Of a stretch of 33,598 nt of DNA, positions 24,147 through 32,042 are shown piece after piece; position 1 is the stretch's first letter; the number at the start of each line of letters is the position of its first letter. The DNA is taken from the NCBI GenBank assembly GCA_964479445.1, contig CAYZMH010000027.1, forward strand, positions 1 to 33,598, written 5' to 3'. The notes under the pieces are model-generated. The model had not been told where the DNA came from, searched no databases, and saw nothing but the letters and a program-made list of their open reading frames with translations. The stretch comes from CAYZMH01 sp964479445. GTDB lineage: Bacteria; Bacteroidota; Bacteroidia; Bacteroidales; GCA-2748055. A program made the position numbers and the translations under genes.

Positions 24147-24948
24147 GGGTAATCTCTTCCGGTGCATCGGCACTCTCTATGACGTAATAATAGACCCCTT
24201 CCGGCATTTTTAGTCCGGCCGATGACCTTCCGTCCCAAAATATCTTAGGCGACCTGGTTTTATGCACCTGGATTCCGTTCCGTGTAAACACGCGGAATAT
24301 ATACGTATATTCTGACGGTGCAGTGACCCTGAAGTAGTCGTTCACCCCGTCGTCATTGGGGGTAAATACATTGGAGGCCAGCAATTCGTCGGAGACGGGT
24401 ATGCGTTTTACCAGGGTGTCGCTGCATCCGGCCGGATCGGTGATCTCGAGGTAAATTTCATAGATTCCCGGCTCCGGGAAGGTGAAAAATGCATCCCGGG
24501 TAAATGCTGTTTCATCGCCCTGAAATTGCCATTGGTAATTCAGCGTTGAACCATCTGCCGCGATATAATCTGCCTCGAAATGGTATCTGTACCCGTTATC
24601 TGTGGCGGAGGAGTCGGTATACCGAAACGAACTTCGCGGGGTTATGCCTACCTCAATAAAGGCAGGTTCGAACAGCTGGTTGGCCCCGTCCAGCGTGCAG
24701 GTGATATCGTAGGTTCCCGGTTCGCTGAACCTGTGCACGGGAGTAAGGATTCCCGATGCGGTGTGGCCGTCTCCAAAATCCCACTCGATCGAGCTGTAGC
24801 TGCTTTGCGGCCCTGCGTTCTCAATGGTAAAGGAGACGTTGAGTGAATCACACCCCCGGGTTATATCGGCTGCGATCGACTCCTGGGAATATCCCGGCTG
24901 GAACGGAATAAAAAGTAGTGCGGGTATGATCAGCAGGTATTTGCTCAT
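24118..24948 (-). CDS. PKD-domain protein with T9SS type B (gliding-associated) C-terminal sorting domain
   Basis: A 276-residue secreted protein. A signal peptide (MSKYLLIIPALLFIPFQPGYS) is followed by a PKD-like domain (about 35-100: WDFGDGHTASG, HRFSEPGTYDITC). A second, more diverged PKD-like domain follows (about 105-185: YQWQFQGDETAF, FPEPGIYEIYLEI). The end (about 190-276) is the CHU_C/type B sorting domain: VFTPNDDGVNDYFRV, FRVFTRNGIQVHKT, FWDGRSSAGLKMPEGVYYYVI and a final LTGFLHLYR. This directs export by the type IX secretion system, so the organism should have T9SS. Unusually small for its class, it is mostly sorting domain plus two adhesin-like folds. It begins 16 nt after the AI-2E family gene, suggesting co-transcription. 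Confidence 0.92.
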   Translation of the reverse strand: MSKYLLIIPALLFIPFQPGYSQESIAADITRGCDSLNVSFTIENAGPQSSYSSIEWDFGDGHTASGILTPVHRFSEPGTYDITCTLDGANQLFEPAFIEVGITPRSSFRYTDSSATDNGYRYHFEADYIAADGSTLNYQWQFQGDETAFTRDAFFTFPEPGIYEIYLEITDPAGCSDTLVKRIPVSDELLASNVFTPNDDGVNDYFRVTAPSEYTYIFRVFTRNGIQVHKTRSPKIFWDGRSSAGLKMPEGVYYYVIESADAPEEITLTGFLHLYR

Positions 24949-24964
24949 AGTTGAATCAGTGGGG

Positions 24965-26074
24965 TCATATCTTTTCGGTCAGCTTTTGCACCACCCTAAA
25001 GTTATTAAAAAATTCCTTGGCAAACACCCGGATCACCGTATAGGTGGGGATCGCCAGGATCATTCCGGCCACCCCGGCCAGGCTGCCGGCCATGAGAATG
25101 ACAATAAATATCTCCAGCGGGTGTGCATTGACGCTGTTTGAAAAAATAACGGGTTGAAAGATCACATTGTCTATGATCTGAACCGTCAGGAAAACAGCGA
25201 CCATCATTCCCACCAGGGGAAACAGTTCGCGGGAAAAATCCATCTCGATATTGGTGGCAATACCAAGAACTACTCCCAGGGCCGCGCCCAGCCACGGACC
25301 GATATAGGGGATGATGTTAAGCACCGCCGCCATGAGTCCGATCACCAATCCGTGCCGGAATCCCACCCCGATGATGGTCATCCCGATAGTGACCAGGGTA
25401 AGGATACCGGTCATCTGCACCAGGATACCCAGAAAATAGCGTCCCAGCAGGTAACGTATGGAAGCAAGCGCATGGCGAAGGGCCGATTCATATTCGGAAG
25501 GTACCAACAGTGCCAGTGAATTGGCCAGCAATCGTTCATCCCGCAATAGGAAAAACGTAATAAATGAAATGGCAAAGAAAGCCCAGAGAATATCGCCCAG
25601 GGTGCCTGCCACCGCTCCGATAAGATTGGTTATAACATTGATATTCAGTACACTGCTGATCTTATCCTGCAAGTAGGTTTCAAAATCCCGGAACGTTTCG
25701 TTGCCCAGGTTCAGGTTTTCATACCAATGCATCACCTTTTCGATGGGGGGCTCCAGTTCCACCATTACCTCGTCCACGCTGACCGTGGAGAGATCCTGGG
25801 CTTCATTGACTATAAGGGGAATGAAGATCCTGAAAAAGGCAAAGAAGAAGGCCCAGATGACAACCAGGGTCACCAGGGCGCGTAACCAGAGGGGCAATCT
25901 CCACTTCCACAGGCGGATTTGCTCCAGCAGCTTCATCAGCGGACGTCCCATCAGGGCGAGGACAGAAGCGATAAGGATATAGGCAACGATATTGGAAAAA
26001 TACCATACGGCTGCTGCCAGTATCAGCAGACCTGCTAGTATGAGCAATGTACGGGTTGTTATCGTTGATTTCAT
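24965..26074 (-). CDS. AI-2E family transporter (PerM-like permease)
   Basis: A 369-residue membrane protein of the AI-2E transporter/UPF0118 family with about eight helices. I use the ATG at 26074 (MKSTITTRTLLILAG), since the longer frame starts with TTG. Characteristic parts are a first helix pair, a soluble segment (EAQDLSTVSVDEVMVELEPPIEKVMHWYENL), a central FITFFLLRDERLL motif, and the C-terminal half with GFRHGLVIGLMAAVLNIIPYIGPWLGAALGVVLG, where the NIIPYIGP box is a hallmark. Members have been linked to autoinducer-2 export or Na+/H+ exchange, so the substrate is open. A T9SS cargo gene follows 16 nt downstream. Confidence 0.9.
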   Translation of the reverse strand: MKSTITTRTLLILAGLLILAAAVWYFSNIVAYILIASVLALMGRPLMKLLEQIRLWKWRLPLWLRALVTLVVIWAFFFAFFRIFIPLIVNEAQDLSTVSVDEVMVELEPPIEKVMHWYENLNLGNETFRDFETYLQDKISSVLNINVITNLIGAVAGTLGDILWAFFAISFITFFLLRDERLLANSLALLVPSEYESALRHALASIRYLLGRYFLGILVQMTGILTLVTIGMTIIGVGFRHGLVIGLMAAVLNIIPYIGPWLGAALGVVLGIATNIEMDFSRELFPLVGMMVAVFLTVQIIDNVIFQPVIFSNSVNAHPLEIFIVILMAGSLAGVAGMILAIPTYTVIRVFAKEFFNNFRVVQKLTEKI

Positions 26075-26089
26075 GGATCCGAATATAGA

Positions 26090-26097
26090 CAAATATA
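26090..26097 (-). promoter_or_regulatory. Likely -7 promoter box for the AI-2E/PKD genes
   Basis: On the minus strand TATATTTG is an exact TAnnTTTG match ending 15 nt before the ATG at 26074, implying a very short leader. No TTG at the -33 distance is obvious. It lies in the 132-bp divergent region shared with thyA. Confidence 0.45.
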
Positions 26098-26206
26098 GGG
26101 AATTTGACGGAGCCCCTTGATAACCTGTTCATAATTTCAGCCGGACACCGGCCTCCATCCGGCATGGAAATGCGTAATTTTACGTGTTGGTTAAACAGGA
26201 TCGACT

Positions 26207-27001
26207 ATGAAGCAGTACCTGGATCTACTGGAGCATGTATTACAAGAGGGAATTGAAAAAGATGACCGTACCGGGACCGGTACGGTAAGTGTGTTCGGGT
26301 ACCAGATGCGGTTTGATCTCGCCCGGGGATTTCCGTTACTGACAACCAAGAAGGTACACCTCCGGTCGATTATTCACGAACTGCTCTGGTTTCTCAAAGG
26401 TGAGACCAATACGCGATACCTGAATGAGAACGGGGTGCGTATCTGGAATGAATGGGCAGATGAGAACGGGGAACTGGGAAGGATTTACGGATACCAGTGG
26501 CGATCGTGGACCACAGGGGAAGGAACGCATATTGACCAGATAAGCCGGGTGATCAAGTCTATTAAAGAGAATCCTGACTCACGCCGGCATATTGTCAGTG
26601 CCTGGAACGTGGGCGACCTGGACATGATGGCACTACCCCCCTGCCACATCCTTTTCCAGTTTTATGTGGCCAACGGGAAACTTTCTTGCCAGCTCTACCA
26701 GCGCAGTGCCGATATCTTTCTCGGGGCACCCTTCAATATCGCTTCATATTCACTTCTGCTCATGATGATGGCGCAGGTGACCGGACTCCGGCCAGGGACG
26801 TTCGTGCATACCCTGGGGGATGCCCATATCTATAAAAACCACCTGGAGCAGGTCAGATTGCAACTGACGCGTATCCCGCGGCCATTGCCTCAAATAAAAC
26901 TAAACCCGGAGCGAACCTCTATATTCGATTTTACCTTTGAAGATTTTACCCTTGAAAACTACGATCCGCACCCCCATATCAAGGGAAAGATCTCTGTCTG
27001 A
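26207..27001 (+). CDS. thyA: Thymidylate synthase
   Basis: Converts dUMP to dTMP using 5,10-methylene-tetrahydrofolate, giving dihydrofolate. At 264 residues it has the same length as the E. coli enzyme, and the catalytic cysteine falls at Cys146 (LPPCHILFQF). Other conserved parts are DRTGTGTVSVFG (phosphate Arg21), the Asn/Trp-rich NEWADENGELGRIYGYQWRSW, QRSADIFLGAPFNIASY (substrate binding), and the HTLGDAHIYKNH segment. folA follows 112 nt downstream and recycles the dihydrofolate made here. The start is fixed by MKQYLDLLEHVL. Confidence 0.98.
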   Translation: MKQYLDLLEHVLQEGIEKDDRTGTGTVSVFGYQMRFDLARGFPLLTTKKVHLRSIIHELLWFLKGETNTRYLNENGVRIWNEWADENGELGRIYGYQWRSWTTGEGTHIDQISRVIKSIKENPDSRRHIVSAWNVGDLDMMALPPCHILFQFYVANGKLSCQLYQRSADIFLGAPFNIASYSLLLMMMAQVTGLRPGTFVHTLGDAHIYKNHLEQVRLQLTRIPRPLPQIKLNPERTSIFDFTFEDFTLENYDPHPHIKGKISV

Positions 27002-27113
27002 GAAGACACTATATGCCAGACGAGTACTTTAAAACAGGATTGCAACAACCAGGCGAAGGAGTTACCGGGAGACTCCGGTGATTCTTTGCCTGAACTGTTT
27101 AAAACCAGGAAAC

Positions 27114-27623
27114 ATGAAAAAGATCAGACCTAACCTGTCAATCATCGTAGCCATTGCCAGCAATCGGGCTATCGGTAAAGGAAATCGCCTGCTATGGCAT
27201 CTGCCGGAAGATTTAAAGCGGTTTAAAAAAATAACAAGTGGTCATGCTGTGCTAATGGGCAGAAACACATTCCTTTCACTTCCCAAAGGGGCCCTGCCAA
27301 ACCGGAGAAACATCGTTGTCACCGACCGTCCCGGGGAACAGTTTGAGGGATGCACCATGGCCTACTCCCTGGAAGAGGCACTGGAGATGACCGAAAATGA
27401 ACCCGAAGTATTTGTGATGGGAGGCGGGATCCTCTACCGGCAACTCCTCCCGGTAGCCGGCAAACTCTACCTTACGCGCGTGGAAGAAACTTTTGATGCG
27501 GATATCTTCTTCCCGGAGATCGACTTCTCCCAGTGGAATGAAATTGAGTTGGAGCGCGTGGAAGCATCGGAGAAAAATCCGTTTCCCCACACCTTTACAG
27601 TCTATAAAAGGAAAGACGTTTAA
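27114..27623 (+). CDS. folA: Dihydrofolate reductase
   Basis: Reduces dihydrofolate to tetrahydrofolate with NADPH. I take the ATG at 27114 (169 residues), because the family starts close to SIIVAIASNRAIGKGNRLLWHLPEDLKRF, which holds the substrate-binding acidic residue after LPE and the Trp of the Met20-type loop. GHAVLMGRNTFLSLPKGALPNRRNIVVT is the NADPH-binding segment, and FVMGGGILYRQLLP the glycine pair. The C-terminal FPEIDFSQWNEIE and HTFTVYKRK strands are normal. It is paired with thyA, the usual arrangement for dTMP synthesis and folate recycling. Confidence 0.97.
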   Translation: MKKIRPNLSIIVAIASNRAIGKGNRLLWHLPEDLKRFKKITSGHAVLMGRNTFLSLPKGALPNRRNIVVTDRPGEQFEGCTMAYSLEEALEMTENEPEVFVMGGGILYRQLLPVAGKLYLTRVEETFDADIFFPEIDFSQWNEIELERVEASEKNPFPHTFTVYKRKDV

Positions 27624-27662
27624 CTTTACGACCAATATGGTCGAATATATGATTTTCATCTA

Positions 27663-27697
27663 TTTGGTGGTAAAATTGCTAAAAACACCTTAATTTG
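27663..27697 (+). promoter_or_regulatory. Probable promoter for the DUF2147 gene
   Basis: TTTG at 27663-27666 is followed after 23 nt by TTAATTTG (27690-27697), which matches TAnnTTTG at seven of eight positions. The predicted start lies about 20 nt before the ATG at 27723. A perfect inverted repeat CGACCA-ATA-TGGTCG (27629-27643) sits between the folA stop and this promoter. Confidence 0.45.
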
Positions 27698-27722
27698 GAC
27701 GGGAAAACTAAAAACTACCCCT

Positions 27723-28175
27723 ATGAAAAAACCACTCGCTACACTGCTATTCCTTCTGTTTATTCCTCTCGCCCTGCATGCCCAGTCAGATAAAATCACC
27801 GGTGTATGGTTAACAGGCGAAGGCTCATCCCAGGTGGAGATTTTTAAAGGCTCCGATGGAAAATATCACGGTAAGATCGTATGGCTTGAAGAACCTTATG
27901 AAGATGGTAAGCCCAAAAAAGACAAGGAAAATCCGGATCGCAAGCTCAGAGAACGCTCTCTCCTGGGACTTAACCTTTTAAAAGGATTTAGTTACAACAG
28001 GGGAAAGAAACAATGGACGGGTGGAACAATCTACGATCCTGACAATGGAAAGACCTATGATTGCTATGCATGGTTTGAAAACGGAGACTACAATACCCTT
28101 TTTCTAAAAGGGTATGTAATGGGAATGAAATGGCTGGGAAGATCCACTACCTGGACCCGGGATAGTAAACGGTAA
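27723..28175 (+). CDS. DUF2147 secreted protein
   Basis: A 150-residue protein with a signal peptide ending in LALHAQS. The mature part is a small beta-rich DUF2147 domain: ITGVWLTGEGSSQVEIF at the start, GKYHGKIVWLEEP, then LLGLNLLKGFSYN, WTGGTIYDPDNGKTYDCYAWFENGDYNTLFLKGYVMGMKWLGRSTTW. This family is widespread in Bacteroidota and Proteobacteria, and its molecular function is not established. It is probably periplasmic or outer-membrane associated. It appears to be a single-gene unit, with a probable promoter just upstream and a strong terminator 50 nt downstream. Confidence 0.9.
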   Translation: MKKPLATLLFLLFIPLALHAQSDKITGVWLTGEGSSQVEIFKGSDGKYHGKIVWLEEPYEDGKPKKDKENPDRKLRERSLLGLNLLKGFSYNRGKKQWTGGTIYDPDNGKTYDCYAWFENGDYNTLFLKGYVMGMKWLGRSTTWTRDSKR

Positions 28176-28224
28176 TACAGCCATCCACTTAAAACTGAAA
28201 TACTATCCGTTTCGGATGGTTCTC

Positions 28225-28259
28225 GCGGGATGATGCTCATCATTCCGCTTTTTGTTTTT
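28225..28259 (+). terminator. Intrinsic terminator after the DUF2147 gene
   Basis: A stem of about 10 bp (GCGGGATGAT pairing with ATCATTCCGC, one G-U pair) with a short loop is followed by TTTTTGTTTTT on the plus strand. It lies 50 nt past the stop codon. Confidence 0.85.
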
Positions 28260-28513
28260 CTCATCTAACCCATACCACGCCGAACTACTGACAGGTGTTA
28301 AAATCGTACATTTCCGAACACCCCTGTTTCAAAACCGTTCACTTTTCTGCAGACCTGCCTTTAATATAAATGCACTTTTGTATTTGACTTTGTGCGATTT
28401 ACGATTTTTGGCACACAATATGTTTTATTAATATTGAAAGTAAATTTTTACGTCCTTTTACATTTCACTAACGGGTGATACAGTAAGATTTCTTTTTAGG
28501 TTTAAGTGGTTAG
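28260..28513. other. AT-rich gene-free stretch between two terminators
   Basis: About 250 bp with no supported ORF. It is much richer in A and T than the flanking genes. It contains TATGTTTT (about 28419-28426), a seven-of-eight match to the -7 element without a -33 at the right distance, and an interrupted inverted repeat TTGTGC/GCACaCAA (28390-28418). It is bounded on the right by the hairpin at 28514-28550, so a short plus-strand RNA ending there is possible but not demonstrated. Confidence 0.35.
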
Positions 28514-28550
28514 TAAAAAGGGGAGTTCGTTCAACGACTTCCCTTTTTTT
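28514..28550. terminator. Terminator-like hairpin, possibly bidirectional
   Basis: AAAAAGGGGAGTTCGTT pairs with AACGACTTCCCTTTTT, with one bulged base and one G-U pair, and ends in a run of seven T on the plus strand. On the minus strand the same stem ends in A-rich/T-rich sequence, so it could also end the S74/collagen-like gene, whose stop is 19 bp away. Confidence 0.65.
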
Positions 28551-28568
28551 GTTTCCTCCTATTTCCCA

Positions 28569-30176
28569 CTATTCTGCATTTTCAAGGAGGGTTATGCGTT
28601 CCTCCAGCTCTTTCAGCCTCCGGTTCTCCTGTTCCAGCTTCTCGATTCGCTCCTGCTGCTCTTTGATCGCCTCCAGCAGCACCGGGGTGAGCTTGGAGTA
28701 ATCGATCATCCGGTATCCCTTATCATCGGTAGTAACCAGTTCGGGGTAGACACTCTCCAGTTCCTGGGCAATAATCCCGATCTGGCGGTCATTCCCCACC
28801 GCGAACTGATCTTTTGCCTCCTGGTTCCATTGGAAATATACCCCGCGCAGTTGCTGCAACCGATCCACGGCATGATCGATCTCACTTACATCATCTTTCA
28901 GGCGGCTGTCGGATTTTTGCACAATATCACCGGTCACCTCCAGGTTCCCGTTCACGGTTACCTGGGATGGAAGCACCACAAAGTGTGTTGATTGTTCTGC
29001 TTTTCCCCGCTGGTATCCACCAACGGCAAAACCACCTTTGACCCCTTTCCCGGGTTTATCGTTGATCAGAACACGCACGCTGTCATTGGTTACCCTGAAA
29101 AACTCCTGCACACCATCGGCCTTGGTTCTCTGGTAACCTCCCACGGCAAAACCGCCTTTCACCCCTTTTCCATCCAGGGTGTTTTCAATATGAAACATGA
29201 CCCCGTTATTGAATCCGGAAAAGATGGGTTCGCCCAGGTTATTCTTCATCTCAAAGATGGGCATCTCATCGGGCGTGTCTTCATCTGCCGAAATGGCAAA
29301 TTTGGCATCTGCAGCGGGCTTCCCGATACTTACATACATGCGGTCATCGGCAGGATAGAGGTATCGATCCTCCGCCACCCAGAGTCCGGATCCCCCTCCA
29401 AGCGAGGAGAGGTCTGCCGAACGGGTTCCACCTGCATCACGCAGATAAAGGGTGCTTCCTGAAAGATAGAAATTGGTATTCAACTCATTGGAAGGATCGT
29501 TATCAGCATCGTCCACTCCATCCTGGATGGGAGACAGGTCCACGGTATTTCCCCCGGAGATGCTCAGCGAAGTTCCCGTCACACTCAGCACCTGGTCATC
29601 CGCAGCCGGCTCCCCCGGTTCACCCTGCAGGTTGGTAAACATACCCCAGGTGCCATCGGGGTTTTCAAATCTCAGTGAAGTACCCGACCACTCGTGCATG
29701 GGCTGGTCACCTGCAGGCCCTTGCAGCCCCTGGGGGCCAACCGGTCCTTCAGGACCCGGCGGACCTACCGGTCCGTTCGCAGCATGCAGCGCATAAGGCA
29801 CCGAAACAAACTGCATGGCTCCCATATCGACATAGCCATTGCCTGCATCCACCTGTACCTTCAGGTAATAGGTGCTGCTGCCCCAGCCTACTTCTGCAAA
29901 ACTGTTGAGCGATCCGCCACTCGGAGTGGCAGAGGGATCACCGATCATAAGGTCAAAATGACCGGTGGAAGAGGTCATTACATCATGGTCTTCCTGCCAG
30001 ACCACCTGCTGGTCTTTCAGAATACCGATGCGCACGGTCAGAGAAGCTCCGGACAGGAGATTCCCCTCCGCATCACGCGCTACCGCCTGGTAATTCACCA
30101 TGGCGGGAGCCTGTGCCTGCCCCTGGAAAGTAATCGCAACAAGGCAAAGAATAAGAAGTGGAAATCGTGCTCTCAT
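28569..30176 (-). CDS. Secreted S74-domain protein with a collagen-like stretch and GVKGGFAVGGYQ repeats
   Basis: I start at the ATG at 30176 (535 residues), which begins with a clean signal peptide (MRARFPLLILCLVAITFQGQAQA); the longer frame adds 32 non-signal residues. Residues about 24-132 form the same N-terminal domain as the 1077-residue protein (VNYQAVARDAEGNLL, VRIGILKD, FVSVPYALH). Residues 135-156 are seven collagen-like Gly-X-Y triplets. A PIFEM/EPIFSGF element at 306-330 precedes two GVKGGFAVGGYQ repeats (338 and 378). The C-terminus has an S74 chaperone domain starting KSDSRLKDDV (421), with IGIIAQELESVYPELV and IDYSKLTPVLLEAIKE, then a heptad-like coiled coil (about 500-535). 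A trimeric surface fibre is likely; no membrane anchor or T9SS domain is visible. Confidence 0.87.
   Translation of the reverse strand: MRARFPLLILCLVAITFQGQAQAPAMVNYQAVARDAEGNLLSGASLTVRIGILKDQQVVWQEDHDVMTSSTGHFDLMIGDPSATPSGGSLNSFAEVGWGSSTYYLKVQVDAGNGYVDMGAMQFVSVPYALHAANGPVGPPGPEGPVGPQGLQGPAGDQPMHEWSGTSLRFENPDGTWGMFTNLQGEPGEPAADDQVLSVTGTSLSISGGNTVDLSPIQDGVDDADNDPSNELNTNFYLSGSTLYLRDAGGTRSADLSSLGGGSGLWVAEDRYLYPADDRMYVSIGKPAADAKFAISADEDTPDEMPIFEMKNNLGEPIFSGFNNGVMFHIENTLDGKGVKGGFAVGGYQRTKADGVQEFFRVTNDSVRVLINDKPGKGVKGGFAVGGYQRGKAEQSTHFVVLPSQVTVNGNLEVTGDIVQKSDSRLKDDVSEIDHAVDRLQQLRGVYFQWNQEAKDQFAVGNDRQIGIIAQELESVYPELVTTDDKGYRMIDYSKLTPVLLEAIKEQQERIEKLEQENRRLKELEERITLLENAE
29010..29165 (-). repeat. Two copies of the 40-residue GVKGGFAVGGYQ repeat
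   Basis: Residues 338-349 and 378-389 of the S74/collagen-like protein read GVKGGFAVGGYQ without change. The first is followed by EFFRVTNDSVRVLINDKPGK, close to the linker between copies in the large S74 protein at 13886-14164. Confidence 0.93.
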
Positions 30177-30364
30177 GGTATCAGTAATTTTCGTTATACG
30201 CTTAAACGAGTCGTTGATCAAATAGTTACATTCTGGGTGTTTTATGAAAAGCCTTTGTGAGATAGTTTTCAATATATTAGACTATATGAAAAGACCACCG
30301 GAGGGAGGTAATAGTTGCATTCACCGAGCGTTGCACACAGCCTGTGTCCTGCCGTTCTGAACAT

Positions 30365-30393
30365 AAAAAAACCCCGTCCATTAATGAACGGGG
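30365..30393 (-). terminator. Intrinsic terminator of tRNA-His
   Basis: On the minus strand CCCCGT and ACGGGG form a stem (with a short inner CATTAATG palindrome) followed by seven T. It lies 13 nt past the tRNA 3' end. Confidence 0.85.
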
Positions 30394-30405
30394 CGTTGCA
30401 ACTTG

Positions 30406-30480
30406 GGTGGAAGATGGGACTTGAACCCACGACCCCTGGAACCACAATCCAGTGCTCTGACCTACTGAGCTACTCCCACC
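30406..30480 (-). tRNA. tRNA-His (anticodon GTG)
   Basis: Read on the minus strand, a full cloverleaf is seen. The acceptor stem GTGGGAG pairs with CTTCCAC (one G-U). The D arm contains AGCTCAGTAGGTCAGAGC, the anticodon arm CTGGA-TTGTGGT-TCCAG has GTG at 34-36, and the T arm contains GTGGGTTCAAGTCCCAT. An extra G at -1 (30480) faces C73 (30406), the identity pair of histidine tRNA. The 3' CCA is not encoded. Confidence 0.96.
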
Positions 30481-30493
30481 ATTTTCAGGAGTG

Positions 30494-30525
30494 CAAATTT
30501 AAGTATTTTTTTACACGTGGAACAA
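30494..30525 (-). promoter_or_regulatory. Promoter of tRNA-His
   Basis: On the minus strand TTG (30525-30523) is followed after 21 nt by TAAATTTG (30501-30494). This is an exact Bacteroidota-type TTG/TAnnTTTG promoter ending 13 nt before the tRNA 5' end, and the clearest promoter in the window. Confidence 0.8.
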
Positions 30526-30555
30526 CTCCGCTGTAAAAAAAGAAGATCACCCGGA

Positions 30556-31872
30556 TTATTCCACCTGTTCCGCGTTGCCCTTACTTCCCCCTTCTACCAT
30601 CCGCTCATGTCTTCGCAGAATACGAACATACCATGCAAGGGTGAAAAGGACCATAGTCAGACTGGCAAGACTGAACAAGGCAAGGGTCAGCATAATACTC
30701 CCGGCGTAAATACCCACAGCCATCCCGGCAATGCGGAGGCCAAGCCTCACGGTGTTGATCCACATCGCTTTTTTCTGAAGCGAGAACATATCCGGAATGA
30801 ACGTCAGTTGATTGGCCAGGAAAGCGGTGAAAAACCAGGGGATCAGCAGCTGCATATAGCGGCCCGCCTCTTCCCACTCCGGACCAAAGATCACCCGGAA
30901 AAGAGCCGGTCCGAACAACCCCACCAGCATAAACGGAACCAGGCCCACCTGGACCGAACGCGTCAGCAATAACCGCACATCCCTCCATATTGCCTGCCCT
31001 TCATGGTACTTACTGATGATGCGCTGGGCAAATACCTGCTCCATTGAATTGGTGATCAAATTCATGGGACGAAAAATCATGGTAAACCCAAGGCTGTAGA
31101 GTCCCACCTCGGAAGCCCCGAAAAAGGAGCTCAACAGGAACACGGGTAATGAGTTGGAAAAATTATTGATCAGGTTATTGGGCAGATTGAATTGCGGGAA
31201 ACGGTAATACTCCCTCCCCGTTCTTCTCATCTCCGCGGGCCGGATATCCTTCAGCGAACCCCGGTAGCTCCGGAACCAGCGGTTCAGGAAATAGAGAGCC
31301 CCAAGTGCCTGTCCGGCTATAGCCCCCACGATCAGCCCGCCACCCGATGGGATCGCCCGGAACGTAGCTACCTTCACCCCCGAAGCGGTAATGGATTGTG
31401 TAAGGTTCCCCACGGCCGTATTTCTGAATCGCTTTTTCCGGTTTGACCAATATATGGAGACCTGGAAGAGTGCTATAAAAAGGGTTGATAACGGAACGAA
31501 CCATAACCAGGGTACGATCCCCTCGTTATTGAGCCAGCCTGCCACGGTATGCCTGAAAAAAACGACCAGAACAAGGAGCAGTAGGCTGACGCAACATGCG
31601 ATCGTCATGGCCAGGGCCGCCAGGTTCACTGCCTTTTTGTCCTCTTTGGGCATCAGTACCGCCACCTGGTATCGACCGGTTCCGATGATCCCCGTGATGG
31701 CAATAATGCTCATATAAAGCGAAAACAGACCATGCTCCCCGGGTGTATAGATGCGGGTAAGCACCAGGTATACCGCCAGCGCGATCCCCTGGGCCAGCGA
31801 CGTGCCGGTCATCAGGGTAGCCACGTTCCGGAAAAACTCACTTTGTACCAGGTGACGCAAGCGGTTTCGCAT
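30556..31872 (-). CDS. Polysaccharide/O-antigen flippase (Wzx-like, MOP superfamily)
   Basis: A 438-residue membrane protein with about twelve helices. I start at the ATG at 31872 (MRNRLRHLVQSEFFRNVATLMTGTSLAQGIALAVYLVLTRIYTPGEHGLFSLYMSI). The amphipathic start followed by the GTSLAQ helix and the RIYTPGEHG loop is typical of this family. The longer frame would overlap the divergent BI-1 gene. Other features are YQVAVLMPKEDKKAVNL, SIYWSNRKKRFR, and FGASEVGLYSLGFTMIFRPMNLI in the second half. Members move lipid-linked sugar units across the inner membrane for capsule, O-antigen or exopolysaccharide. No sugar-synthesis genes are visible nearby, so the substrate is unknown. The tRNA-His gene follows downstream with its own promoter. 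Confidence 0.85.
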   Translation of the reverse strand: MRNRLRHLVQSEFFRNVATLMTGTSLAQGIALAVYLVLTRIYTPGEHGLFSLYMSIIAITGIIGTGRYQVAVLMPKEDKKAVNLAALAMTIACCVSLLLLVLVVFFRHTVAGWLNNEGIVPWLWFVPLSTLFIALFQVSIYWSNRKKRFRNTAVGNLTQSITASGVKVATFRAIPSGGGLIVGAIAGQALGALYFLNRWFRSYRGSLKDIRPAEMRRTGREYYRFPQFNLPNNLINNFSNSLPVFLLSSFFGASEVGLYSLGFTMIFRPMNLITNSMEQVFAQRIISKYHEGQAIWRDVRLLLTRSVQVGLVPFMLVGLFGPALFRVIFGPEWEEAGRYMQLLIPWFFTAFLANQLTFIPDMFSLQKKAMWINTVRLGLRIAGMAVGIYAGSIMLTLALFSLASLTMVLFTLAWYVRILRRHERMVEGGSKGNAEQVE

Positions 31873-32042
31873 GATCCAAATGTAACTATTTTCCACAGCC
31901 CCGCGTGAAAAACTTTCGAACAGACGTACCACCGCGCTCCTGTAAAAATGGCACAAAACCTGACCGGTTATTATTTGGCATACGGTTTGGAAGATGTCCG
32001 TTACAAGAAAAACCATATATTTACCCAAAATAGCAGAGTGAT

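Noticed and set aside
31877..31884. TACATTTG on the minus strand as the promoter of the flippase gene
   Set aside because: It is only 5 nt from the ATG at 31872, so transcription would start at or after the start codon, and no -33 element is seen.
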